In this document: piece after piece, positions 1 through 8,409 of the stretch
How the letters are laid out: each line of letters begins with the position of its first letter
How positions within the stretch are numbered: the stretch's first letter is position 1
DNA from: Flavobacteriales bacterium
Lineage (GTDB): Bacteria; Bacteroidota; Bacteroidia; Flavobacteriales_F; PHOS-HE28
DNA: 64,000 bases
Direction: 5' to 3'
NCBI GenBank assembly: GCA_016710685.1
Contig: JADJVC010000001.1
Coordinates: 124,001-188,000, forward strand
Program-made: the position numbers and the translations under genes
Notes under the pieces: generated by a model
What the model saw: only the letters and a program-made list of their open reading frames with translations
Told to the model about the DNA's origin: nothing
Database searches by the model: none

Positions 1-864
1 AAGGAAGAGAACGACCGCGCTTTGCTCAATTTGCAGATCACAGCGCTGAACGGTGGTAACGACGCTTTCAACAAGAAAGACTACGACAAGGCCATCGCCG
101 GTTACATGCAAAGCGAGAAGATCGCCAAGGCTTTCGGGCAGGTGGACAGCAACGCCGTGTTCAACAGCGCACTGGCCTACGAAGCCAAGGGAGACACCAG
201 CATGGCCATGCAGCAGTACGAAAAGTGCATCCAGATCGGTTACGACAAGCCCGAAGTGTACCGCTACCTCGCCACCATGAAGAAGCGCACCGGCGACTTG
301 GATGGAGCTATCGCCACCACCAGGGCCGGCTTGGCCAAGTACGGCGAAAACAAGGAAATGATGCTGGACCTCGTGGCCTTCCTGCTGGATGCTAACCGCA
401 TGGATGAAGCGGAGACCAGCGTGAAAGCCGCCATTGATAAGGATCCCACCAACCCCGTGCTCTACTCCGTGCTCGGCAGCCTGTACGACGGCAAGGCCAA
501 CCCGCAAGAAGGCACTGTGGCCGAAGCCGACATGGTAAAATGGTACGACCTGGCGGAAGCTGCTTACAAAAAGAGCATTGAAGTGGATCCAACCTTCTTC
601 GACAGCTACTACAACATCGGTGTGCTCTACAACAACCGCGCGGCCTTCGAATACGAAAAGTGCAACGCCATCAAGGACGACGCGAAGTACAGCGCTTGCA
701 AGAAAGCCGCAGACGAGATCTACCTCAAGACCATTCCATACTTCGAAAAGGCCCACGAACTGAAGCCTGACGACCGCGCCAGCATGGAGCAACTGAAGAA
801 ACTCTACGCCAAAACCGCCGACACGGAAAAGTACAACGCCATCAAAAAGGAACTGGGCGAATAA
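1..864 (+). CDS. Tetratricopeptide repeat protein (5' end outside window)
   Basis: The reading frame is open from the first base, so the true start lies upstream; 287 codons are visible. The protein is a chain of degenerate TPR helical hairpins, with recurrent A-x-x-x-Y/G-x-x-G-x-x-x-x-A spacing, for example around the segments for NDAFNKKDYDKAIAGY and GDLDGAIATTRAGL. It is hydrophilic, Lys/Asp-rich and Cys-poor. TPR proteins of this kind act as protein-binding scaffolds; in Bacteroidota many are periplasmic or outer-membrane associated, but the missing N terminus hides any signal peptide. A strong rho-independent terminator follows 22 nt after the stop. No more specific function can be given. 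Confidence 0.85.
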   Translation, partial: KEENDRALLNLQITALNGGNDAFNKKDYDKAIAGYMQSEKIAKAFGQVDSNAVFNSALAYEAKGDTSMAMQQYEKCIQIGYDKPEVYRYLATMKKRTGDLDGAIATTRAGLAKYGENKEMMLDLVAFLLDANRMDEAETSVKAAIDKDPTNPVLYSVLGSLYDGKANPQEGTVAEADMVKWYDLAEAAYKKSIEVDPTFFDSYYNIGVLYNNRAAFEYEKCNAIKDDAKYSACKKAADEIYLKTIPYFEKAHELKPDDRASMEQLKKLYAKTADTEKYNAIKKELGE

Positions 865-885
865 GCTTTTGCTCCTTCATCATAG

Positions 886-912
886 AAAAGCCCGGCCGCA
901 AGCCGGGCTTTT
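886..912 (+). terminator. Rho-independent terminator after TPR gene
   Basis: An 11-bp stem AAAAGCCCGGC / GCCGGGCTTTT encloses the loop CGCAA. The A and T tracts at the stem ends make it usable on both strands; it lies 21 nt after the TPR stop codon. Confidence 0.85.
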
Positions 913-924
913 CTGTAAGCACCT

Positions 925-1075
925 GTATGCTTGCGGCACGCGGGCTCGGCTTTTTGCCGAGTGGACTCAGCTTAGGGCTTCCAGCATGCCTCCGGCACGC
1001 AGGCCCGCTTTTACGCACGCACCCGCTCGGGTTTTTCCCGAGTGGGCTCAGCGTAGGGCCTCCGGCCCGTCTCAA
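925..1075 (+). repeat. Two-copy degenerate intergenic repeat with covarying hairpins
   Basis: Two related copies lie about 81 bp apart. Copy 1 holds a hairpin at 945-961 (CTCGGC, TTTTT loop, GCCGAG) followed by TGGACTCAGCTTAGGGCTTCC-type sequence; copy 2 holds the hairpin at 1026-1042 (CTCGGG, TTTTT, CCCGAG) followed by the matching downstream sequence. The last stem pair is C-G in one copy and G-C in the other, so base pairing is kept while the sequence changes. Each copy is preceded by a related GGCACGC-type segment. Confidence 0.6.
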
Positions 1076-1120
1076 CTGCATCTTTTTCATTTCCAAACAA
1101 CTGTCACCTTTCCCGGTTGA

Positions 1121-1128
1121 TACATTTG
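1121..1128 (+). promoter_or_regulatory. Bacteroidota -7 box TACATTTG for fatty acid hydroxylase gene
   Basis: TACATTTG matches the Bacteroidota -7 consensus TAnnTTTG exactly and lies 35 nt before the ATG at 1164. No clear -33 TTTG was found at standard spacing. Confidence 0.5.
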
Positions 1129-1163
1129 CGCCCCTAAATTCCTTTTCAGGAAAACGAACACCC

Positions 1164-2156
1164 ATGACTTTTAACCCCATTGACGCTTGGCTGCAGATGA
1201 AAGAGCAGCTGCCCCCGTTGGCCATCGAGGGCATCGGCATCAAGTACGTGTATCCCATTTTCCTTGGTCTCTTGCTGTTGGAATACTTCAACGCCAAGGA
1301 CCTTTACAACATCAAGGAAACGTGGGCCAGTTTCGTGATCTTGGTAGGTGCCACGGTGATCCGGGTGCTCACGAACGTCTTCGAGATCACGCTCTATTTC
1401 TTCCTCTTCCACTTGGCTGAGCCGTTGCGTGAACAATACTTGGGCTACAGCACGTTGGGCTTTGCTTGGTACGTCTGGATCATTTGCCTGTTCGCGGATG
1501 ACCACAACTTCTACTGGCACCACCGGCTTAGCCACAACATCCGGGTGCTCTGGGCGGCACACTTGCCGCACCATTCTGCGAAGACCTTCAACCTCACGGT
1601 AAGCATCCGCAACGGTTGGTTCATCACCTTGTTCAAGCCAATTTACTGGCTGTGGTTGCCACTATTGGGCTTTGAGCCGATCATGATCGCCACCGTCCTC
1701 ATCGTCAATTCCTTTTACCAGTTCTTTTTGCACTCGCAATTGGTTCCGTCGCTGCCACTTTACGAGCGGATTTTCAACACGCCCTACATCCACACCGTAC
1801 ACCACAGCAGCAACACGGAATACTTGGATAAGAACCACGGCGGCATCTTCAGCTTCTGGGACCGCATTTATGGCACTTGGCAAGCACCGATCAAAGGGTT
1901 GAAACCCAAGTACGGCATCAGCCACGATCCCGGCACGGACAACCCCATAACCCACAACCTATTCGAGTTCCAAGAGATCTGGAAGGACGTGAAGAAGGCC
2001 CCCGGCTTGAGGAATAAGCTCATGTACATCTTCGGCCCTCCCGGCTGGAGCCACGATGGCAGCAGCATGACCAGCAAGCAGCTACAGAAGGAGCTGGCAG
2101 CGGCCAAGGCCGCGGGAACTGCAGTGCCTGAGCACACGTTTATCCGTTCGAATTGA
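1164..2156 (+). CDS. Fatty acid hydroxylase / sterol desaturase family membrane protein
   Basis: A 330-residue integral membrane di-iron oxygenase of the fatty acid hydroxylase superfamily. The histidine clusters of the family are present in order: HRLSH (HxxxH), HLPHH (HxxHH) and HTVHH (HxxHH), with a further NHGG segment. Several hydrophobic segments precede and separate them. Family members hydroxylate or desaturate lipids or sterol-like substrates at the cytoplasmic membrane; the substrate cannot be read from sequence. The ATG at 1164 is chosen because the frame upstream of it runs through the intergenic hairpin repeats and a -7 box lies 35 nt upstream. The C-terminal 60 residues are soluble and Lys-rich. 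Confidence 0.88.
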   Translation: MTFNPIDAWLQMKEQLPPLAIEGIGIKYVYPIFLGLLLLEYFNAKDLYNIKETWASFVILVGATVIRVLTNVFEITLYFFLFHLAEPLREQYLGYSTLGFAWYVWIICLFADDHNFYWHHRLSHNIRVLWAAHLPHHSAKTFNLTVSIRNGWFITLFKPIYWLWLPLLGFEPIMIATVLIVNSFYQFFLHSQLVPSLPLYERIFNTPYIHTVHHSSNTEYLDKNHGGIFSFWDRIYGTWQAPIKGLKPKYGISHDPGTDNPITHNLFEFQEIWKDVKKAPGLRNKLMYIFGPPGWSHDGSSMTSKQLQKELAAAKAAGTAVPEHTFIRSN

Positions 2157-2369
2157 GCGGGCATTAGGCGATAAGGCGCTGATTACGGCTTGTCTTAAGT
2201 CGGAATTTAAGATTCTGAGGGTAGTGGAGAAAAACCGCATGGAGATGTGACGGGCCGCTTTACCCTGCGCGATCTGTTGATGATTGGGATACGGCAACCG
2301 CAGTCCCGACCTTTGTACCCTCGCCTCCGCAGAATAGAACATCTCATCAACCGCTACGGCGGAACAAGC

Positions 2370-3416
2370 ATGTCCCAAACAAAAGCCTACGCCGCAAAAA
2401 GCGCCACTTCAGACCTTGGACCGATCACCATTGAGCGCCGCGCCCCCGGCCCGCACGATGTCGCCATTGACATTGCTTTTTGTGGTGTGTGCCACTCCGA
2501 TGTGCATTCGGCCCGTAACGAATGGGGCGGCACGCGCTATCCGATCGTTCCCGGACACGAAATTGTGGGCACGGTTACAGCTGTGGGCAGCGAAGTTTCT
2601 CGCTGGAAGGTGGGCCAACAGGTAGGCGTGGGCTGCATGGTGAACAGCTGCCGGACCTGTGCTTCCTGCATAGAACACGAAGAGCAATTCTGCGAGAATG
2701 GCATGACGGGCACCTACAATTCCGTAGACCGCTACGGTGACGGAACGGTGACCAACGGAGGCTATTCAACCGGCATCACCGTGAATGAAGATTTCGTTTT
2801 GCGCATTCCCGAAGGCATGCCGCTGGACCGTACCGCACCGCTGTTATGCGCGGGCATCACCACCTATTCGCCCTTGCACCGTTTCGGGGTGAAAGCAGGC
2901 GATAAGGTGGGCATTGTGGGCCTCGGTGGCTTGGGCCACATGAGCGTGAAGATCGCCAAGGCCATGGGCGCGCACGTCACCATGATCAGCCATTCCGCAA
3001 GCAAGCAGGCCGATGCCGAACGTTTGGGCGCCGATGATTTCCTGCTCTCAAAGGATGCTGATGCCTTCAAGAAGAACGCGAAACGTTTCGACTTCATCCT
3101 CGACACCGTTTCCGCGCCGCATGACTACAACGCTTACCTCGGTATGCTGCGCCGGGGCGGCACCATGGTGCTGGTAGGCATGCCCGATGCATCACCCATC
3201 CATGCCGGGTCTTTGGTGCTCCAACGCCGTCAACTGGCCGGTTCGCTTATCGGGGGCATTAAGGAAACTCAGGAAATGCTGGATTTCTGCGCCAAGCACA
3301 AGGTGCTCAGCGACATTGAGCTGATCCCCATGGACCAGATCAACACGGCTTACGAGCGCATGCTGAAAAGCGATGTGCGCTACCGGTTTGTGATTGATAT
3401 GAAGTCGTTGGGGTAG
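2370..3416 (+). CDS. Zinc-dependent alcohol dehydrogenase, cinnamyl alcohol dehydrogenase type
   Basis: A 348-residue medium-chain dehydrogenase/reductase. Catalytic zinc ligands appear as C-G-V-C-H-S-D near residue 34 and the GHE motif some 25 residues later. The four structural-zinc cysteines follow as C-x2-C-x2-C-x7-C, and the Rossmann motif GLGGLGH lies mid-protein. The YahK/CAD subfamily oxidises primary alcohols or reduces aldehydes with NADP(H). Start ATG at 2370 is favoured over in-frame upstream codons because family N termini begin about 12 residues before the conserved GPITIERRAPG region. It stands alone between the hydroxylase and the convergent PEP synthase gene, whose stop is 7 nt away. 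Confidence 0.92.
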   Translation: MSQTKAYAAKSATSDLGPITIERRAPGPHDVAIDIAFCGVCHSDVHSARNEWGGTRYPIVPGHEIVGTVTAVGSEVSRWKVGQQVGVGCMVNSCRTCASCIEHEEQFCENGMTGTYNSVDRYGDGTVTNGGYSTGITVNEDFVLRIPEGMPLDRTAPLLCAGITTYSPLHRFGVKAGDKVGIVGLGGLGHMSVKIAKAMGAHVTMISHSASKQADAERLGADDFLLSKDADAFKKNAKRFDFILDTVSAPHDYNAYLGMLRRGGTMVLVGMPDASPIHAGSLVLQRRQLAGSLIGGIKETQEMLDFCAKHKVLSDIELIPMDQINTAYERMLKSDVRYRFVIDMKSLG

Positions 3417-3422
3417 GGGGGA

Positions 3423-5876
3423 TTAAACGCTCACCTTCACTTTTCTCCCAGCGATCTTCTTCTCCACCTCCGCAATAGCCCGCTTCGTCTTCAACAAACT
3501 GTCCGGCGTTACGCTGATGGAGTCGATGCCCAGTTCCACCAAGAACTGCGCGAAGTCTGGAAAGTCGCTGGGACCTTGGCCGCAAATGCCCACTTTAGTA
3601 CCGGTGCGCTTGGCGGTTTCGATCAGCATTTTCAGCATGCGCTTTACCGCCGGGTTGCGTTCGTCGTAAAGGTGTGATACCAATGCGCTGTCGCGGTCCA
3701 GGCCCAGTGTGAGCTGGGTAAGGTCGTTACTGCCGATGGAGAAGCCATCGATGTGTGCGCTGAATTCCTCGGCCATGATGATATTGCTGGGGATCTCCGC
3801 CATCAGGAAGAGCTCAAGGCCCTCTTTGCCGCGCTCCAGACCGTATTCCTTCATTACTGCCGTAACGCTCTGCAGCTCTTCCACCGTGCGGCAGAAAGGC
3901 ACCATTACCACAACGTTCTTCAGGCCCATCTTTTCACGTACACGGCGAATGGCCTTGCATTCCAGCCCGAATGCTTCTTTGTACGTATCGCTGTAGTAGC
4001 GCGATGCGCCGCGCCAGCCGATCATGGGGTTTTCTTCTTCCGGCTCAAAGTGTTCGCCGCCCAAGAGGTTCTTGTATTCGTTGCTCTTGAAATCGCTGAA
4101 GCGCACGATAACCTTGTTGGGGTAGAAGGCCGCAGCGATCTTGGCAATGCCGTAGCTGAGGCGCTTGATGAAGAAGGTCTCTTCGTCCTGATAGCCGTTG
4201 ATCAAGTAACTGATCTTGCCGCTGAGCGCCACATCGCCAAGCTCTTTGTGCTGGAGCAGGGCCAGCGGGTGCGCTTGAATGTAGTTGTTGATGATGAACT
4301 CCTCACGCGCCAAGCCTACGCCGGCGTTGGGAAGGCCCGCGAACTTGAAGGCCAAGTCCGGGCTGGCCACGTTCAGCATGATCGGCGTTTTAGTGGTCGG
4401 GATGTCGGACAACAGCGTTTCTTCCACCGTGGAAGGAATGAGGCCGTGGTAGATGATGCCGACGTCGCCTTCGCAGCAGCTCGCTGTCACTTCCATGCCG
4501 GTATCCAGCAAGTCCGTGGCATTGTTGCAACCTACAATGGCGGGCACGCCCATTTCACGTGCTACAATGGCCGCATGGCACGTACGTCCGCCTTTGTTGG
4601 TGATGATTGCGCTGGCCTTTTTCATGATCGGCTCCCAATCCGGGTCGGTCATGTCGGTTACCAGCACGTCGCCTTGCTGAAAATCTTTGCCGTCGCCATC
4701 GCCACCGCGACCGTCCAAACTGTACAGAATGCGGACCCGACCACTGCCTACGCGGTCGCCAATGGCGATGCCGCGCGTTACTTCCTTGACGCCCTCGGGC
4801 TTGTCGATCTTGTATTCCACCACGCGGTCGCTTGCCTTGTTGCTGTGGATGGTTTCCGGGCGCGCCTGTACAATGAAGAGCTCCTTCGTCAATCCGTCCA
4901 CGGCCCATTCCACGTCCATAGGGCACCAATGGCCCTTGAGGTCGCTGTAGTATTTTTCAATGGCGGCCACGCTGCGCGCCACTTCCAACGCCTGCTCATC
5001 GGTAATGCAGAAGCGGTTGCGCTGTGCACGTTCCACGGGAATGGTGAGCGTGGGCTTGCCCGGCTCCACTCCGTAGACCATTTTGCGGTCCTTGTGGCCG
5101 ATCTTTTTCTCAATAATGCTACTGAAGCCTTCCGCCAACGTGGGCTTGAAGACGATCCATTCATCCGGATTTACAGCACCCTGTACCACCATTTCCCCCA
5201 AGCCGTAGCTGCCGTTGATCAGCACCACGTCCTTGAATCCGCTCTCGGTGTCGAGGCTGAAGGCCACGCCGCTGCTGCCCACATCGGAGCGCACCATTTT
5301 CTGGATGCCCACGCTGAGGCCCACCTGAAAATGGTCGTAGCCTAAGCTTTCGCGGTACACGATGGCACGGTCGGTGAAGAGCGATGCGAAACAGTTGCGC
5401 ACCGCGCTGATGAGGTCTTGGTGGCCACGGATGTTGAGGTAGGTCTCTTGCTGCCCCGCGAATGAAGCATCCGGAAGGTCTTCCGCGGTGGCGCTGGAAC
5501 GCACGGCCACGTCGGTGGCTTCCTGCCCGTATTTCAGCGACATTTCATCATAGCGGGCCATGATCCCTTTCCAGATCTCCTCCGGGAATTTCCCGTTCTT
5601 GATCAGTGTACGGACCGCCAATCCCGTGCGGCGGATGTTCTCCACGTCGTCCACGTCCAAGCCCGCCACGATGTCCCGGATCTTCTGGTCCAGCACGTTG
5701 TGCGCGATGAAAGCTTCGTAACTGGCCACTGTTACCACAAAACCGCCGGGTACTTGCACGCCGAGCTTCCCGAGGTTTTGGATCATCTCCCCGAGGCTGG
5801 CGTTTTTGCCACCCACAGTGGGGATGTCGCTCAATTCAACTTCATGGAGCCACTTGAGGTAGGGTGCTTTGGCCAT
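3423..5876 (-). CDS. ppsA: Phosphoenolpyruvate synthase (pyruvate, water dikinase)
   Basis: 817 residues, the usual length for PEP synthase. Converts pyruvate plus ATP to PEP, AMP and phosphate in gluconeogenesis. The N-terminal ATP-grasp nucleotide-binding domain begins at the start (GGKNASLGEM near residue 20). The phosphohistidine domain carries the swivelling histidine in GGRTCHAAIVARE (His434). The C-terminal PEP-binding barrel has GSNDLTQLTLGLDRD and the catalytic cysteine in CGQGPSD (Cys765). The ATG at 5876 gives the standard family N terminus; in-frame codons upstream extend into non-homologous sequence. Single gene, convergent with the alcohol dehydrogenase. Confidence 0.96.
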   Translation of the reverse strand: MAKAPYLKWLHEVELSDIPTVGGKNASLGEMIQNLGKLGVQVPGGFVVTVASYEAFIAHNVLDQKIRDIVAGLDVDDVENIRRTGLAVRTLIKNGKFPEEIWKGIMARYDEMSLKYGQEATDVAVRSSATAEDLPDASFAGQQETYLNIRGHQDLISAVRNCFASLFTDRAIVYRESLGYDHFQVGLSVGIQKMVRSDVGSSGVAFSLDTESGFKDVVLINGSYGLGEMVVQGAVNPDEWIVFKPTLAEGFSSIIEKKIGHKDRKMVYGVEPGKPTLTIPVERAQRNRFCITDEQALEVARSVAAIEKYYSDLKGHWCPMDVEWAVDGLTKELFIVQARPETIHSNKASDRVVEYKIDKPEGVKEVTRGIAIGDRVGSGRVRILYSLDGRGGDGDGKDFQQGDVLVTDMTDPDWEPIMKKASAIITNKGGRTCHAAIVAREMGVPAIVGCNNATDLLDTGMEVTASCCEGDVGIIYHGLIPSTVEETLLSDIPTTKTPIMLNVASPDLAFKFAGLPNAGVGLAREEFIINNYIQAHPLALLQHKELGDVALSGKISYLINGYQDEETFFIKRLSYGIAKIAAAFYPNKVIVRFSDFKSNEYKNLLGGEHFEPEEENPMIGWRGASRYYSDTYKEAFGLECKAIRRVREKMGLKNVVVMVPFCRTVEELQSVTAVMKEYGLERGKEGLELFLMAEIPSNIIMAEEFSAHIDGFSIGSNDLTQLTLGLDRDSALVSHLYDERNPAVKRMLKMLIETAKRTGTKVGICGQGPSDFPDFAQFLVELGIDSISVTPDSLLKTKRAIAEVEKKIAGRKVKVSV

Positions 5877-6052
5877 TTTGTTCTCGATTTGCTTGATGGA
5901 TCGTGGGGCTGCTTGAACGGAAAGTCCGGCGCAAAGGTTGAAATTCCTTTGGAAAGAATTTTGGCTGTTCTTACGCTGGGGATCCGATCGCGCGGCCCGT
6001 AAGCGAATGCCGTGCCACGGTAGGCTGGTGCATCCGCACCGTAAAACAACAA

Positions 6053-6074
6053 GGGCACGGTGTACGCCGTGCCC
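6053..6074 (-). terminator. Terminator after small T9SS-tagged gene
   Basis: Stem GGGCACGG / CCGTGCCC with a 6-nt loop; on the minus strand it is followed by the T-rich run TTGTTGTTTT. It lies 27 nt past the stop codon of the leftward gene at 6101-6508. Confidence 0.75.
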
Positions 6075-6100
6075 TCGGGGGAAATTCAAGAAGGAATTTA

Positions 6101-6508
6101 TCACTGCCGGATGAAACGTGAGCGTTGCTGGCGCCCCGTGCGGTCCACCACATCTACGATGTACGTGCCCACCCGACCAATGTCGAAGGTGAGGCGCTTG
6201 GCACCATTGAGGGCGTTATCGCGCAGGATCAAGCGGCCATTCAGGTCCCGCACTTCGATAGTCAGCATGCCGTCCGGGCAATCCGCCGTTACGGCGCCGG
6301 TAGTGGGTACGGGGTACATGCGCAAGCTGGTGCTGCCCGTTTGCGAGGAGATCAATGTGGCCATTTCACCCGGTGCTTCCAGGGCCGCTTCAACGGAAGG
6401 GGCCGTAGCATTGCGCTCCAAGGCAGGCTGCTGTGTTTCAATGTTCTGCTGTGCCTGTGCGGTGGCCGTGAATAGTAAGGCGGTTGCGAAGAGTAGGGTT
6501 GCTTTCAT
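6101..6508 (-). CDS. Small secreted protein consisting mainly of a T9SS type A sorting domain
   Basis: 135 residues from ATG 6508. Residues 1-19 form a signal peptide (MKATLLFATALLF then A-Q-A cleavage). About 45 residues of low-complexity Ala/Glu/Thr linker follow. The last 75 residues read as a T9SS type A C-terminal domain: M-Y-P-V-P-T-T-G start, E-V-R-D-L-N-G-R, then G-T-Y-I-V-D-V and a basic end. Such domains direct cargo across the outer membrane by the type IX system and are removed or anchored there. The lack of any cargo domain is unusual. Downstream hairpin terminator supports it as a real transcription unit. Confidence 0.8.
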   Translation of the reverse strand: MKATLLFATALLFTATAQAQQNIETQQPALERNATAPSVEAALEAPGEMATLISSQTGSTSLRMYPVPTTGAVTADCPDGMLTIEVRDLNGRLILRDNALNGAKRLTFDIGRVGTYIVDVVDRTGRQQRSRFIRQ

Positions 6509-6576
6509 GGGGGAGTGTTCTTGGTTTAGCCATGCTACGTAGAGGCCGGGAAAAAGGTTTCGCCCTTCCGAATGAC

Positions 6577-6584
6577 TATCTTTC
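6577..6584 (+). promoter_or_regulatory. -7-like box TATCTTTC
   Basis: TATCTTTC differs from TAnnTTTG only at the last base and ends 16 nt before the ATG of the histone-like gene at 6601. Confidence 0.4.
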
Positions 6585-6600
6585 ACGAAACCCGATCGAC

Positions 6601-6819
6601 ATGACAACCAAACGGGCCCGTATCCGCAAGGGCAACAAGAAACCCGCCACGAAGGCAAGTGCCACAGCCAACACCCGTGCGAAGCGCAAAGCCGTGACCG
6701 CAGCGCGAATACAAGCCGAAGCTCGCAAAGCAGCCGCGTTGGTGAAGGCCGCCGCCAAACCTTCAACCTCAACCAAAGTGGCAAAGAAGAAAACGGCAGC
6801 GAAGGCAATTGCAAAGTAG
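6601..6819 (+). CDS. Small lysine/alanine-rich histone H1-like protein
   Basis: 72 residues, almost entirely Lys, Ala, Thr and Arg, with no hydrophobic core, resembling bacterial histone H1-like proteins (Hc1-type C-terminal tails) that bind DNA non-specifically. The start ATG at 6601 is close behind a -7-like box. Composition resembles the N-terminal tail of the START fusion protein at 60745-61635 (shared AKKK/AAKAK-type strings). Coding status rests on composition, start context and the uninterrupted frame; the opposite strand is also open here, so an artefact is possible. Confidence 0.6.
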   Translation: MTTKRARIRKGNKKPATKASATANTRAKRKAVTAARIQAEARKAAALVKAAAKPSTSTKVAKKKTAAKAIAK

Positions 6820-6871
6820 CAACCAGTGTTGGCTTGGCCGCCAAGGCGAACGGGGGGCCTCCTGGCTGTTA

Positions 6872-7228
6872 TTAGGCCGGCTTGAACAACTCCGGCGTGG
6901 GATTCTTCAGCACCACATAGGCACGCCGCCATGGGTCATCGCCCAGCATGCGCCATTTGTGAGCGGTGCCCGAGGTGTCCAAGGCCAGCAACACATCGCC
7001 GGGCCGAAGGATGAAGGTGCTGCCGTCGTGCATGGTGAATTCCAGCGTGCCGCATAGTGTGATCACGTACTGCGCTTCCGGTGCCGTATGCCAGTCGTAG
7101 CTGCCATGCGCCGGGGTTTCCTTGAAGTGGATGGAGACCACCTTTTCCGTTGCCAGTTCCTTTACCGTGCCTTCCTCAAAATGGGAATTGCCGTCCGCAC
7201 CGGTGTATAGCTTGATCGCCTTTATCAT
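6872..7228 (-). CDS. Cupin domain protein
   Basis: 118 residues forming a single cupin beta-barrel. Cupin motif 1 is seen as G-S-Y-D-W-H-T-A-P-E-A-Q-Y-V-I-T (His and Glu in ligand positions) with G-x5-G before motif 2 (R-P-G-D-V-L-L-A-L-D-T-S-G-T-A-H-K, carrying the second His). Metal-binding small cupins bind or isomerise small molecules or sense them; no substrate can be assigned. The ATG at 7228 is preceded by GAACTTTG ending 4 nt upstream, a one-mismatch -7 box that would make the mRNA leaderless. Confidence 0.85.
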   Translation of the reverse strand: MIKAIKLYTGADGNSHFEEGTVKELATEKVVSIHFKETPAHGSYDWHTAPEAQYVITLCGTLEFTMHDGSTFILRPGDVLLALDTSGTAHKWRMLGDDPWRRAYVVLKNPTPELFKPA

Positions 7229-7302
7229 GCTGCAAAGTTCGGTTGCGAAATCAACGGCCTGCCGAAAACCAACAACCAACCGCCTGCAGGGCCGTATCAG
7301 GT

Positions 7303-8397
7303 ATGTCCACCAAAGTCCTCAAGCCCATGCGCTCCAGCGCCCATATCTTTCGCACACCTACCGTGGAAATTCATAGCGACAACCATATCGCACTAAAGAA
7401 ACCGAATTACCCGGTGGTGGATGGCCTTGCGCGCTATTTGGCCAAACATGGCCGAAATACGAAGATCCCCATTGCCTACGAGGACCTTTTGCGCCACGAT
7501 GGCCTGATGGCCCAGACCGACCCGGACGGTAAGGAAACGCTGTGGACTACCGTGATGCTTCGGCCTTCGGAAATGCAGGATACGCACGACCGTCTTGTGG
7601 AACTGTATCAAGTGTTGATCGGATATGGCCGCACTTTACCTTACCTGCGCGTGGCCAGCATCGATTTCTGCGGATATGGCAACAGCCAGCCGTTCCGCAT
7701 CAAGATCCTCAATCAGATCAACGACAACCACGACTACTACTACATTAAAAAAGCTGATGCCAGCCGCGTGTACGGTCTGGAACTGGAGCACCTGCTCAGC
7801 CCTAACAAGATCAATTACATCTGCACCGGCACCACTTTGGTGGAGGAGCACATCATAGGGGTGCCCGGCGACGATTTCATGAAGGACCCACAGAAATACG
7901 GTGGCAATTTCAACCCCGTTCGTCTGTGTAAAGAATTCGTGAAGTTCAACGAACGCTGCTTCGTGCGCCTGCTCGGCGACATGCGTGCCTACAACTTCGT
8001 CGTGGACGTCACGCAGGATTTCGACCAGGCGCAGTACCGCCTACGCAGCATCGATTTTGACCAGCAGAGCTTCGAGGGCCGGCACCGCATTTACCTGCCG
8101 CAGTTTTACAAGGAAAACCTCGCTTTCGTGGAATATGCCGGGCAATTCATAAGCCCGGAAACTGCGGAACAGTATGCCCAAGAAGAGCGTTCCCTGTTAA
8201 GGAAACGCTACCAAGTGGCCGCCGATCAAGTAAAGGAACTACTGGATGTAATGCGCAACGCAGAGATCAGCCTTCCGGAGCATGTGGAATTACTGCGCAA
8301 CGAATTGGCCCAGTATCACAACCATCCCGCTTTCAGGAACTGCACCACCATGGGCGATATTTTGGCCATGCAGTTGAAGGTGATGTTGGGAGTGTGA
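7303..8397 (+). CDS. Conserved protein with phosphotransferase-like motifs, function unknown
   Basis: 364 residues; I do not recognise a named family. Three spaced motifs resemble the kinase/APH phosphotransferase fold: two lysines after Y-Y-Y-I (149-150), a hinge-like T-L-V-E-E-H-I-I-G-V-P-G (from 178), then L-G-D-M-R-A-Y-N-F-V-V-D (Asp226, Asn231), which fits the H-G-D-x4-N catalytic loop with Gly replacing His, and R-S-I-D-F-D (Asp251), which fits the metal-binding D-F-D/E. Order is right, though the 25-residue gap between the last two is long. The C terminus is helical and charged. ATG 7303 is used; ATG 7327 is also possible. No signal peptide. Confidence 0.8.
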   Translation: MSTKVLKPMRSSAHIFRTPTVEIHSDNHIALKKPNYPVVDGLARYLAKHGRNTKIPIAYEDLLRHDGLMAQTDPDGKETLWTTVMLRPSEMQDTHDRLVELYQVLIGYGRTLPYLRVASIDFCGYGNSQPFRIKILNQINDNHDYYYIKKADASRVYGLELEHLLSPNKINYICTGTTLVEEHIIGVPGDDFMKDPQKYGGNFNPVRLCKEFVKFNERCFVRLLGDMRAYNFVVDVTQDFDQAQYRLRSIDFDQQSFEGRHRIYLPQFYKENLAFVEYAGQFISPETAEQYAQEERSLLRKRYQVAADQVKELLDVMRNAEISLPEHVELLRNELAQYHNHPAFRNCTTMGDILAMQLKVMLGV

Positions 8398-8409
8398 AGC
8401 GCACCGCCC

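Noticed and set aside
927..1163. Upstream extension of the fatty acid hydroxylase gene by 79 codons
   Set aside because: The extension crosses hairpin repeats and the promoter box and has no membrane-protein character.
3753..5345. A 530-codon frame on the plus strand opposite ppsA
   Set aside because: It is the mirror of a well-conserved PEP synthase; its product is low-complexity His/Ala/Val-rich with no family likeness.
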